A stretch of 64,000 bases of DNA from Lanius collurio (taxonomy: Eukaryota; Chordata; Aves; Passeriformes; Laniidae), in contig JACBWW010000083.1 in assembly GCA_020086605.1 (NCBI GenBank), forward strand, positions 324,799 to 388,798, read 5' to 3'. Shown piece by piece: positions 23,819-34,119 of this stretch. Under the pieces are notes generated by a model, which was not told the origin of the DNA, made no database searches, and was given only the letters and a program-made list of their open reading frames with translations. The position numbers and the translations under genes were made by a program. The stretch's first letter is position 1, and each line of letters begins with the position of its first letter.

Positions 23819-25770
23819 GTGTGGGAGCTGTTGAGTCAGGCTGGAGAAGGAGCCCAGGGCAGTTTTATGCAGTCAGCAGCTACCCTGGTTGTTCAGTATC
23901 ACGTTAGTGCCATTGCTTGTAACCAGTTCAGTCTGGTGACCCAAAGTATGCCTTTGTAATTGGAATCCCTTTGAGTTCAAAACAGGATCTGAAATCCTGG
24001 CTGGTTTCTGTTATTCCTTGAACCATCACTAACCAGACATTTCAGAAGCCACTTCCCAAGGGAGTCCAGGACCCCCTTTGCTCGTGCACTGTTCACTGGA
24101 CCTGCTGTGTTTCCCTCTGTAGATGTGAGGAGTGTGTGCTGAGCTCCTCAGATGAGTCAGATAGAGGGGCCTGTGTCCGTAAGGAACTTAGTGGTACAAT
24201 TAAGAAATAAATAATCAGTGTTCATGTGAGGAGTAGATGGACAGTGTGCCACTTTGCAGGATGAATTTATGGGTCCTGTCTGCACAAACAGAGCATAAAT
24301 GGACTCAATTACTGACATACTGGGAGCCTGTAAAATAGTGAATATGGTCCATTTTTCAGCTCCTGGAAATTGGCTTCAGCCTACTGCATGCTGGAGCTCC
24401 ACTAAATTTGAGTAATTTTGGTCAATGCAACTAATCAAGTTTACTTCAGCCCAGGATCTAATCCGCAATAAAGACTGGATTTAGAGTAAAGGCTTTCTCA
24501 AAGCAAAGTTCTTGTAGAGAGTTTGAGGTGATCAAAATTTTCCCTTGCCTGCTTTTTGGTTCCTTAATCCCCAATTAATTTTTAGATCTAAACACACATG
24601 CGACTTTTTCAAAGGACTTTCAAAGGATGTTCTGAGTCACTCCAATCAGTTCTGAAGCACAAAATACCCCTCAGTTGACATTCTGAGATCATGAGCTATG
24701 GTTATGTGTATTTCACTGTTCACATGGTAACAGAATCAAAAGAAAATCATAATGAAATACAATGGTTGGATTCAGCAGTAGGTTACAAAAACATTCTTTT
24801 GAGGAGTCCTAACAATGGGGAAGAGATGAATTTACATTGGGCCAAATTTGTCATTGCTGCAGTGCCAATTAACTCTCTGAAGTTGTGCCTTGGAATAACT
24901 CAATAATTAGGTAAAATTCTTTCAGCAAGACTTGTGCCACCCCCACCCTCCTTCCAATGCCAACCTGAAAATTATTTGGCTGTGAAAAATGAGAAGTTGG
25001 TATTTTCATTAACTCTTTCTACACCTTCAATTTTAAAAACATTAAATATTTAGTGTAAATTTGCATTAGCGATTGATATTCAAGCTGGATTTATCAGAAA
25101 AGATGAGCCTCTGATGGTTTAAAACAGAAACAGCTTCTGTTAAGAATGAGAAGAAAGGGATGAAAACAACTTAATTCTGTAGCTCTAAGCTGTCCTTTGT
25201 CTTAAAAGGTAAGAAAAGAATTACCATGGAAACGTGCTCACTTCTTCTCATAGAAAAAAGAGTTTGACTTAATTACTATGAACCTGTACTATCTTATCTT
25301 AAAATAATATTCCAGGTCTTTTTCCCAAGCAGTGTATTTATATGTGTCAGAAAGAACAGAGGAAAATGCTATCAGAAAGGAAATAAGCATTTGTCTGTGT
25401 TTAAATCATAGCTCTCACTCTGTAGCAAACATTTTTATTGCTGTTGTGAAATTCACACCTCTCAGGAGGAAACCTTCTTATAGAACCTGCCGCTTCCTTC
25501 CCGCTCCTGTGCGTGCATGTAAGCAACTGCAGCAAATCTCCTTTAACTGGCAACAATAAAGAACAGTAATTGCACACTTTAATTTAAAATTACAAGAACG
25601 TTCCTTCCTTTTCTGGAGGGAAACCTCTCGTGTGGGCCACTTTCCAGAAGGAAACTCCTCACTGTCAGAGGATGGGACGTGCGGGAGCGCGGCAGGGCAG
25701 GCTCTGAGCGCTCTCCCCCTCGCTCCTCCTCGTGTTGGCTCTGCTGGGCTCAGCTCGGGGGCTTGGCAAG
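23819..25770. other. Unique noncoding sequence
   Basis: Mostly AT-rich. The part at 24,180-24,480 has the even, repeat-free texture seen in conserved noncoding DNA, but no decisive motif. Composition turns GC- and CpG-rich from about 25,480 towards the LTR mosaic that follows. Confidence 0.5.
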
Positions 25771-25780
25771 AGCTGGAAGG

Positions 25781-25900
25781 CTGTGGTGCCATGGATTTAG
25801 AGCAGGGGGTCTCTGCTCGGAGCGGGGTTTGCTCCCAGAGCTGGGCCAGGCCTGCAGTCCCGCCTGCCATTGCTCCCTGTCCCGGCCCTCCTTCGGCCTC
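25781..25900 (-). repeat. LTR-mosaic repeat segment, copy A
   Basis: This 120-bp GC-rich segment runs from CTGTGGTGCCATGGATTTAG to CCTTCGGCCTC. It is nearly identical to copy B at 26,649-26,785, with one substitution in the first 83 bp (GAGCTGGG versus GAGCGGGG). It lacks 17 bp that copy B has. The minus strand is chosen because a reversed polyadenylation signal (TTTATT at 25,948-25,953) lies just beside it. It may be the U5 or leader of an endogenous retrovirus-like element, but that placement is inference. Confidence 0.75.
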
Positions 25901-26324
25901 ACCCTCGCTGAAATAAAAAGGGCAGGACTGATGGTCCTTTTTAAGCCTTTATTAAAAGTGATCAGCTCGGGTGGGGGCCCTGCCCAGCTTCGTTGCCCCA
26001 GCTTCGACGAGGAGGAGGAGGAACTTCGGCTCTGCCACTCCCTGTGATAGAGCCGGGCCCTCGAGTGTTCCTCACGAGGAGTGGCTGTATACCCAAGGGT
26101 ATACGAAGGCAGTGGTGGTAATTCACTGTCCTCAGGGCAGTGGCTCCAGCAGACTTTTTTGTTACGGTGACTTCTTGGAGAACTCAAAAGCTGGCCAGGT
26201 AGTAATTGCCTATAGAGTAGCCTGGTTCATTTTTCTTAAAAGTTTGTTGGCTCGTTTTAAATTATTATTTTTTTAGGGGTTCTTACACTCCCAGGGGTCT
26301 TTTCAGCTCTAGTTTGCATATTCA
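25901..26324 (-). mobile_element. Older minus-strand LTR-like sequence
   Basis: Read on the minus strand, this begins TGAATATGCAAACTAGAG at 26,324. It contains an 18-bp near-palindrome (26,087-26,104) and a CpG-rich hairpin-prone stretch, and reaches an AATAAA signal at 25,953-25,948. On the plus strand, a long polypyrimidine tract (26,326-26,366) follows directly. On the minus strand this is a purine tract abutting the TG end, as expected for the PPT beside a 3' LTR. These are the marks of an ERV or LTR retrotransposon end. No internal gene was found and no target-site duplication could be assigned. Confidence 0.5.
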
Positions 26325-26648
26325 GCCCCTTTTCTTCTCCTTTTTTTTTTTTTTCTGTCTTTTCCTTATCTACTACTCTCCAGGCAGGTCAGCTCCGAAA
26401 GGGGTAGGGAGGCGGGGGGGGTTGCAATGTATGGTCTGATAAGAAGCTGGTTTCTTCACAACGACGTGTGGGTTTCTTTCTTAAACTGCAAGAGAGATCC
26501 TAACTTATAAAGCTACAGCAAAGCACAAAATTACATTCAAACAAAGCTACAATGTAGTACAAAATAAATGGATAATTGTTAAATTGGTAATCTGGTCCCT
26601 TATTTATAACACTCGCTCTCGGTGGAGCTGCACCCTACAGCTGGGAGA
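26325..26648 (-). mobile_element. Remnant internal region between LTR-like pieces
   Basis: About 320 bp separates the polypyrimidine tract (26,326-26,366, including 14 consecutive T) from repeat copy B. It has no open frame and no gag, pol or env motif. A word CTCGCTCTCGGTGGAGCTG occurs at 26,612-26,630 and again at 26,783-26,801, flanking copy B. If this is an ERV body, it has been almost completely deleted or was always non-autonomous. Confidence 0.4.
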
Positions 26649-26785
26649 CTGTGGTGCCATGGATTTAGAGCAGGGGGTCTCTGCTCGGAGCGGGGTTTGC
26701 TCCCAGAGCGGGGCCAGGCCTGCAGTCCCGCTGGCACTCCCCAGCTTGCTGCCATTGCTCCCTGTCCCGGCCCTCCTTCGGCCTC
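26649..26785 (-). repeat. LTR-mosaic repeat segment, copy B
   Basis: This 137-bp version of copy A carries the extra TGGCACTCCCCAGCTTG-type insert. It is flanked on both sides by the word CTCGCTCTCGGTGGAGCTG. The pairing with copy A, 870 bp apart in the same orientation, would fit two ends of one degenerate LTR element, although sequence outside the shared segment does not match. Confidence 0.75.
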
Positions 26786-26843
26786 GCTCTCGGTGGAGCT
26801 GGGAGAAGGCACCGGTTCCTTCTGAGACATGAGTAAGGGGGTA

Positions 26844-26848
26844 GTCAG
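26844..26848. other. Left target-site duplication of solo LTR (GTCAG)
   Basis: GTCAG directly precedes the TG end of the LTR and is repeated directly after its CA end at 27,435-27,439. Five bases is typical of class I/III avian ERV integration. Confidence 0.65.
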
Positions 26849-27434
26849 TGGGTAACTCATGTAAGCACAGTTAACTATTAGGAGACAAAACTTAAGAAGC
26901 TGAATTTACATCTTGTCAAGATAGAGGGGACAGGAGGAGACAGCAAATGTTAATTCAGACAGCAAATGTTGATTACAAGACCTTGGAAGTAGGATTCGCC
27001 CTGATCTTGTTAAGATAGGAGGGACAAGGATCATCCCAAAAACTGCTGAATCATTCCTCGAAGGACTACGCATGCCCCAGGGAGAAAGGTGAAAAGGGCA
27101 CTATGAGGAAGACTGCTGATCTTCACCACAGAGACCCCCGAGGAAGAGGAGAAGCCTTCCTCAGTGCGACCACCAGGACACACAACGCATGCGTGACCCG
27201 TATGCTAATGATATTAATGGCTTACGGGAAATAATTTGTATAACCACACCTGTCTCAATGAATGTAATGAATATTCATGATTTAACCCATAAGTACTGTA
27301 TTGTAGCAGGTACCGGTGTGTGTGTTTGGAGGAGCGATCCCCCACACACCCAGCGCTGAATAAAGCAAATACCCACTGCTCTGACTCTGTCTCTGAAGTG
27401 ACTCCTGGCCTGGCTTGGGGCGAATCAGACAGCA
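26849..27434 (+). mobile_element. ERV-type solo LTR, 586 bp
   Basis: The element starts TGGGTAACTC, ends CAGACAGCA and is bounded by a 5-bp GTCAG duplication. It holds a TATA-like GTATAA near 27,238-27,243 and a strong polyadenylation signal AATAAA at 27,359-27,364, inside the word CCAGCGCTGAATAAAG that resembles ERVL-like bird LTRs I know. The U3 part has internal duplications: ATCTTGT(C/T)AAGATAG at 26,910 and 27,004, and GACAGCAAATGTT at 26,939 and 26,958. No retroviral genes lie on either side, so it is a solo LTR left by recombination. It landed inside the older minus-strand mosaic. Exact ends rest on the target-site duplication; the family name was not confirmed. Confidence 0.75.
27359..27364 (+). 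promoter_or_regulatory. LTR polyadenylation signal AATAAA
   Basis: A canonical hexamer at the expected place in the R region of the solo LTR, 75 bp before its CA end. Confidence 0.7.
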
Positions 27435-27439
27435 GTCAG

Positions 27440-29391
27440 ACCTGGCCGTGCTCCTCACCCCAGAGCTCATCCCAAAGCCTGGCGGTCCCACCCAAAAGCG
27501 GGGTCGGAGCCCCCGGTGGAGCTCTGGCAGTCAAACCCACGCTCACTGCATTAAACATCTCACACCTCCAACAGGAGCTCTCCGTGTGTCTCCAAGTACT
27601 GCTCAGGCTTTTGGTGATGGAGCTTCAAAATGTTTTCTCAAGGCCCCAGGGAGAGCGGAGCCTGCATGACAGAGAGATGCAGGAACAGGGTGTATCATTA
27701 TTTATCTCTGGAATAATCCTTGTTTTTCACATCACATCTGTGAGGCTTCCAGTCTTCTTCTGCAGATAGACTGCCAAGAACTATATCTGTGGGAGTTTGC
27801 AGCTCCCTAGAAAAAAGGCAAACAGAGAATTTTCAGTCTAAAGTAATTTAATTTAGTGGAAGAAAAGCATTAAAAACCAACAAAAACAAAGTTTCCATGA
27901 AAGGCCACAGGAAATACCTTTCCTGAAGTTCTCTACAGTAACTGTAGAACTGATTGGTCGATATCTTTGCACCCCTGGAAATGTGTGAGATTTAATTGTT
28001 TCAAGGCAATTGCTTTTAGAACAATATAAATTTGTGGCAATCGTAGATGTGTTCAACTGGGATAAGTTGAGTCCTGTTTCCATCTACTTTTTTGGTGCCT
28101 TTGCATTGTAGCAGCAATCGAGGTATCTCAAAATAAACTGGAATCTGCCAACATGCTTAACATAAGATGATTTAAAGTGTCATTATCTTCTGACTTAGCC
28201 TGGCTGTGATTTACCCCGTGTTTCTCGGGGTGGAGAGACAGGAAGACAGAGAGAGAGCAGAGAATTTGGGGAAATTGAGTTGTCTACAATAAAACTGTTG
28301 CAGTATGGGTTCAAATGCAACACTTTAAGATGTGAATGTGCCACACAGGGAATGTGCCATTATCTTTATGCCCCAGGAAAGTTGATAGAACCCTTTTTAC
28401 ATCTGGGCATCAGAGCTTTAGAAGCTTCAACTTTCAACATTTTAATTCAGCTGATTTTAATAATGCTCATAACACACAAAGATCAGCTCCAACTTCACTG
28501 AGGAAAAAGTGTATTTTCTGGTATCTGCTAAGCTGTGTGTCATGAGTTTCTGTAATAACTACCAGGGATTAGGTTAATAGCATTACAGCTGGAAGTGTTA
28601 CTTGTGGCTTTGTGAGAGACCTGTTTACAATTTACAAGGTTGGAGTGATTAGTAGTGCAGATGCAGGCTCTGCTGGTTACAAAAGCTTCTGTTGGCTGGA
28701 AAGCATAGTGGATTCATATTTATGGAAGGAAAGTGGAGTATTTTACAGCAAAAAGGTGTTGCTGGGTGTGGGGAATGTTGGATTCGTTAGGGATCTATTG
28801 ACAGGTAGAACAGATCCTTGAATTAGTTTAAATAGCCATTGCTGACATGCTGCTCGGATTTCCCCCCATGCCCTGGCATTAGCAGGGTGCATTCCAGAAA
28901 TCGTGGGATGAGCTGGTTCTGGAAGCACCTAAGTGGCAAATCCCTGTAATCCCTTTGGTGAGGGCAAGTCAGGGCCTCCAGGAGCTCGCTTGCATGGCAG
29001 AATTTCCTCACGATAGGCACGGCTGAGAGCCTGGCAGTCACCACAGAGCTGGGGAGGTTTTTGGGAGCGAAGCTGTGGCCATCCCTCACTCAGCCAGTCC
29101 ACATGGAAGGAGCGTTGTGATGCCTTCTAATGGTGTAGAAGTGGCACAGGTACTCCTTGATTTCCTTTGAGGTACACCCGAGCAGGCAGACACTTGTTCT
29201 TCTCTGACATCCTCACATCTGCACTGGGCTCCCAGCTCCGGGGGGTCTTTCATCCAGCAACTCAATCTGACTTTTCTTTCACGAAAAATGGTGCTTTAGA
29301 CACTACCATGCTGTCAACTAAACTATTATTAACTATTTATTACTGATTAAAATTCAGATTTTCTGATCTTAAACTTGGAATCAAATTAATT
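27440..29391. other. Unique noncoding sequence after LTR mosaic
   Basis: The first 120 bp are GC-rich (GGTCGGAGCCCCCGGTGGAGCT near 27,500) and probably continue the older mosaic interrupted by the solo LTR. Beyond 27,780 the DNA is AT-rich and unique. The part at 28,080-28,220 has an enhancer-like texture without a decisive motif. Confidence 0.45.
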
Positions 29392-29452
29392 TGGGGGTTG
29401 GAACTAGGTGGTCTTTAGGATTCTTTCCAACCCAAGCCATTCTGTGATTCTA
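29392..29452 (+). mobile_element. CR1 LINE 3' end fragment
   Basis: GGGGGTTGGAACTAGGTGGTCTTTAGGATTC followed by TTTCCAACCCAAGCCATTCTGTGATTCTA matches the terminal bases of avian CR1 in plus orientation. Only about 60 bp remain, a severe 5' truncation normal for CR1. Confidence 0.8.
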
Positions 29453-31966
29453 AATAAGATTGTTGCATAGTCAACAACCTGATACTACAAAGGAGTAAAT
29501 TCTGACAGTTTTTATACCGATCTCCCTCCTTTAAATTGCTGGCACTGGTGTCCATGGCACTGCTGACTGTGTCTAACACCACCAGAGGCCAGCTAACACT
29601 GTCCTTCCCTTCATGGGCTCTATCAACCCTCTCTTTTTTGGTGCTGTGGTTCTCTCAGTTCGGCTTCTCTGCTCCTGAGTGGTTTCCAGAGATCGACATT
29701 TTCCCTCAGTGTCTATAAAATGGAAAACTACTGACTCATCCTGACTGTTCTTCAAAGCATGGGAAGGAGTGATTAGACTCTGACCACAACGGTGAAAAGC
29801 CTTATGTCTCATTTAATTCCCTTTCTGCTGCGTTTTTCTTAAAGATATCTTACTAACTACAGCTTTCTATGGATAAACAGGCACCGTGCTGGAGAATTTC
29901 ACACTCAGAGTGAAGCCTACAAAATTTGCATTTGTCAAATTTTACAATGAGGTGGAAAAATGTCACTCTTTACCAGGAACAAACTTTGAGGCATAATTGC
30001 TTGTAAGCTAAGCAGATATCAAATTCCTTTGGTCATGAGTTAAATCACACTTTGGTTTAGCAGAGTGCAGCCCCCCAGAAATGTTTGCTGGCATTTGTTG
30101 GGGGTTTAATAGCATCTGAAAACGTTGATGGTACATGATGTGACTAATAGTAGAGTAAGGCTCCTGAATCATCCTCACACAGCCTGTCTCTTCCCAGACT
30201 TCTGTATTTATCCAGCATTTCGATGTCAGCCTAAAATGTTTCCCAGCCACAAGGGCAGTTGTGCAAATGGTGCTTCCTTCAACCATCCTGCCCTGCACAC
30301 CAAACATTTGCGAAATAAGTTGGGTCCTTCTGAAGAAGTTTAGTCTAAAGAATGTCCTACATTCATCCCCCAAGGTAGTCAAAGATGCATTAGTTGGAAA
30401 TTCAGTCCAGCTCTCCAGGAGGCTTCCTGTCACCGCTGCTGGGAAGCTCCCATGCCAAATGGCAGCCGTGATTAAAAGCATGACAGGCAGTGACCCTGAG
30501 TTTGCTCTTGTAGCACAGGACTTTAAAAATGCTTCAGTGAACCTCAGAGGAAAATCAGATCACAGGAGAGACTCCTGCAAATTTGCCTAGAGGAACTGAG
30601 CTGTTTGGTTTCGTTTTGTTTTTAATTCTCTTCAGAGTGCTATTTCTTCATGGAAAAAAGAGATAAAGACGGCATTGTCCCAGGGTGGCAGTGGCATAGG
30701 AGAGGGTGATGGGGGCATGGAGGGGAATTACAAGTGCTTTTTGTTTGCTCGGGTGTGTTGAGAGGGCTGTGTTGCTGATGCTTCTTGTGCCATATGGTGG
30801 AACAGCTGATGGTTAAATGCTGATGCTGAAACATGATGCTGACACAGCAGATGCTAAAACGTGATTGTGGCAAAGATGATAGCAAAACGCTGAAGGTGAA
30901 ACACCAGTGCAGAAAATGCTGCTGATGAGATAGAAACTTTTGATGTTTGTCTGTGAGAAACTGTATTTTTGGAGCTGGCAGCAACTGTAGTAGCCCAGAC
31001 AGAGTTTGGAAGGCTGGGGTGGAGATGTGTGGGAAACCAGAAGAGTTCCCAGCTGTTTGTTAGTGGGAGACAGTGAGGCAAATGTCTTGCTCCTCGCTCT
31101 GCAGGGAAGGATACAAACCCTTTAGGAAGAAGCAAATCCACTATGAAACTCAGTTTCCAGCTCTCCCAGTCCTCCCAGCAGACGCTGGGATCAGCTCCAT
31201 GCTGTTCTCACAGGCACGAGAGGGGCTGGCTGCAAACCAGCAGGTTTCCAGCTGGTCACAGCAGAGTAATGGGGTCATCCAGCACAAGGTCTGCTCGCTT
31301 GCTTGTCTCCCTTAGCATTTATGTATTTTTTATGGTTCTAAACACTGAAAACAAGAGTTTTAAACATTTAGTTGCAACAAAATGTGGTCCGGTGGGTTTT
31401 TTTTTTAACAGGAAAAGCCATTTGGGGTGTGTTTGTCTAAGCTTCTGAAGGATGGCTTTGACCTTATTAGCAGATATGCACTGTGATCCTGTGAGGCACA
31501 GAAATGGCATTTTGTTTATTAAGTACCCGAGTTGCTCTAGAAAACTGAGGTAATTTAAAAAACTGGAAGAGGGCCAAATAACTTAAGTGGCAATATAAAA
31601 GTTACAAGAAGATGTATTTTCAGAATTAAATATTCTCCAGTCCGATGGTCTGTGCCCTCAGAGAGTCCAGGGTAAATGGATGCCAGAATGCTACTCAGGA
31701 AAAGCTTCTCTTGTTTCCTGCAGACCACGTCGTGTTCTGCTTCGTAGATTGTTGACAGAATGTAGATTGAATTTTAAAATGTAAAATTCATGCTAAGAAG
31801 ATGCTTTGTAATTATTTCAGTAGGCATTTACTTGTGAAAGGTCTTGCAGTATGCATGGGGAAAGTTTGACCAGTAGCACGTGCATATTTGGAAAGGAGGG
31901 AGGGCATGGCCATCATCTCCCACAAACACTGAGGATGTTCAGCCCATGAAATCGGATTAAAATCCT
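29453..31966. other. Unique noncoding sequence
   Basis: Mixed composition. Open frames reach 157 codons on the minus strand (30,008-30,481) with no recognisable domain. A GCTGATG-rich degenerate stretch at 30,772-30,930 is listed separately. Confidence 0.5.
30772..30930. repeat. Degenerate GATGCTGAAAC-type tandem repeat
   Basis: Words such as GCTGATG, GATGCTGA, GCTAAAAC, GATGATAGCAAAAC and GCTGAAGGTGAAAC recur at irregular spacing through this stretch. It looks like an eroded minisatellite or trinucleotide-rich tract rather than a clean array. The period cannot be fixed by eye. Confidence 0.4.
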
Positions 31967-32089
31967 TCAAATTGCAGGTTTCCTTTGAGAGCCCAGAGTT
32001 CTGTTTGTGTTTGCAGCATGCCATGTGTGTGGCAGGGTGTGGGTTGGCTGCAGCTGGGGACTCGTTCCTGTCTGTGGCCCCATCTGCTG

Positions 32090-32191
32090 CAGGCTGGTCA
32101 GAGAGCTCGGGGACACTGGCAGGGCTGAGGGATGCTCCTGCAGGCTGGTCAGAGAGCTCGGGGACACTGGCAGGGCTGAGGGACGCTCCTG
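32090..32191. repeat. Tandem duplication, 2 x 51 bp
   Basis: CAGGCTGGTCAGAGAGCTCG... occurs at 32,090 and again at 32,141, with one difference over 51 bp (GGGATGCT versus GGGACGCT). The period is a multiple of three, so open frames pass through it on both strands, but no protein is recognised. The near identity indicates a recent event. Confidence 0.93.
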
Positions 32192-33231
32192 CAGCACAGA
32201 CACAGCTCAGGGACGTGGTGAGAGATGGTGGTGGCAGCAGATGAGAGGGGCAGAGAGAAGCCATGGCTCAGACATGGCTGAGAGGGCGGGGATCATTTGC
32301 AAACCACTGATCTGTGGGTTTCAGATCCCCACCTGAAAGCACTGGGATGTGTGTGAGGAGCCAGCTGGTGACATCCATGACCTGTGGGGGACCCTCTGCA
32401 GAGCTGGTCCCTCAGACACCCCGGGGCTTTCCAAAAGCACAGCCTGCCAGTGCATGGGGACAGTTGTCACTTCCCAGGAGCTCTCTGTCCCCTGCACAGC
32501 ACTTGTTGTGCCAAGGGAAGCCACTGAAGGGTCACAGTGATGAGCACACAGCAGGGAAAGCAGAGTGAGCTCTGCTGCCAGACCCTTTAATTCTGTTTTG
32601 TGCAGCAGATCTCTGGTTAAATCGTTGCTCTAGTTCAAGGTTAGGGATTCAGAATCCTTTGGGGTCTTTGTTTTAAGGAAAAGGACCCAGCAGCTGTGCC
32701 CCAGGCTCTGCCTCACCACACTTGGTCCTGAGAGGGATGTTCCCAGCTTCTCTCACTGGAGAGGGGAGCAGCTTGGGCATCCCTTGGCTGGCTGGGAGTA
32801 ACTTCAGGGAATCAAATGCCAACTGTGAGTAGGAGTGCAGATTTTATGGGCTGCTACTCTTGCCTTCTGAAGTAACGAACTCTATCCAATAATGTCAGTG
32901 TTGGAAGTGGGCTGACAGCAGCAACACACAGGATTTGGCCCAGATCTCAACTCCAGACAGGTGTATGGGAAAGCAGAAAACACTGTACCTTTCCTCCAGT
33001 GAGAAACTTTCATTGTTGCACACTAAAGCATGAATGATTAATGAGTTATTTTACAATAAATTGTGGCACTTGAGTTAATTTAGGTGGGCATTCACATCCA
33101 GCTCATACCTTTCCTGGTTCCAGGCTTGCAGTCTCTTTCCTGGACCAAACCTTGGAGTTCCCCTGGGAGGTATTGTGGTGGCTGTTTTTCTTTGCTTGAT
33201 CAAAGTGACAAAAATATTAAAAAAAATTAGC
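32192..33231. other. Unique, partly GC-rich noncoding sequence
   Basis: GC-rich until about 32,800, then AT-rich. Short open frames only. No repeat family was recognised. Confidence 0.5.
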
Positions 33232-33300
33232 ATCATAGAATATGATCATAGAATTTGAACACTTAAGTCCAGAAAACGAGCTCCAGCATCCAGTCAGGTG
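33232..33300 (-). mobile_element. Possible decayed CR1 3' end
   Basis: ATCATAGAATATGATCATAGAATTTGAACACTTAAGTCCAG has the CATAGAAT repetition and the ...AGTCCAG word seen at reversed CR1 ends, but the diagnostic GGTTGGAA word is lost. The call is weak. Confidence 0.3.
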
Positions 33301-33898
33301 TTGGCAACGAGCCAGAAGTCTCTAGCACAGAGCCTGGGGAAAGGACCATAATGGTTGTCCCTGGGAAAGTTCACTCCAGCGTGAACACTTATGGTTATCA
33401 GCTCCAGAAATGTTTTTGAAAAGTAATTTGCACCCCAGTGATTTGGGAAGAGGTTCAGTGTTTGGTACCTAATAAAGATAGCTGGCATGGAAGGGGATGT
33501 TATTTTAATTATAACATGGTGATGACATTTTCAGGAAGGGATCCCACAGAGTTCTGACTGCAGACGTTTCCATACTCACAGCGCTTAAACAGCTGCCAAA
33601 GGGTTTTCATTAATAGGTTATTTGGATACAGAATATACAGGCTTTTGCTGTGCTATCACTGCTTCACAGCCCTTCTTGCACTTCCTTGGCTTCCTTGAAG
33701 GATGAGCCAAACAGACGTGGCCAGTGTGTCAGAAGAGAAGGAGGCACGGGGTGAGAGGCAGCAGGGCTGCAGCTCTGCACAGACAGAGGGGCAGCAGCCA
33801 CAGCCCCGCAGATGAGCAGCCCCTGAAATCCCCTCCATGCTCAGGACTGTTTTGGGACAGCTTCAGTGGCTGCCATGAGAGCTGGCTGGTGCAGCACA
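33301..33898. other. Unique noncoding sequence
   Basis: Ordinary mixed DNA becoming GC-rich towards the 123-bp duplication. No gene was recognised. Confidence 0.5.
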
Positions 33899-34119
33899 GC
33901 CCTCCTGGAGCCGTGGCTGTGCTGGGGCACCGTGAACTGCAGTGCCCATCTCTGCATGAGAGCTCAGTGCCCGTTGGTTTTGGCAATCCCAGCCCGTTGG
34001 TTTTGGCAATCCCAGCCCTTGGCCCTCCTGGAGCCGTGGCTGTGCTGGGGCACCGTGAACTGCAGTGCCCATCTCTGCATGAGAGCTCTGTGCCCGTTGG
34101 TTTTGGCAATCCCAGCCCG
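33899..34119. repeat. Tandem duplication of period 123 bp, with nested 23-bp duplication
   Basis: GCCCTCCTGGAGCCGTGGCT starts at 33,899 and again at 34,022. The shared part runs about 98 bp with one clear difference (GAGCTCAGTG versus GAGCTCTGTG). Inside copy 1 the word CCGTTGGTTTTGGCAATCCC occurs twice, at 33,971 and 33,994, but only once in copy 2 (34,094). This duplication creates the 221-codon minus-strand open frame seen here, whose repeated peptide words come from the DNA repeat. Confidence 0.93.

Noticed and set aside
26325..26648. Retroviral gag/pol/env remnants between LTR pieces
   Set aside because: No open frame or retroviral motif was found; the stretch is too short.
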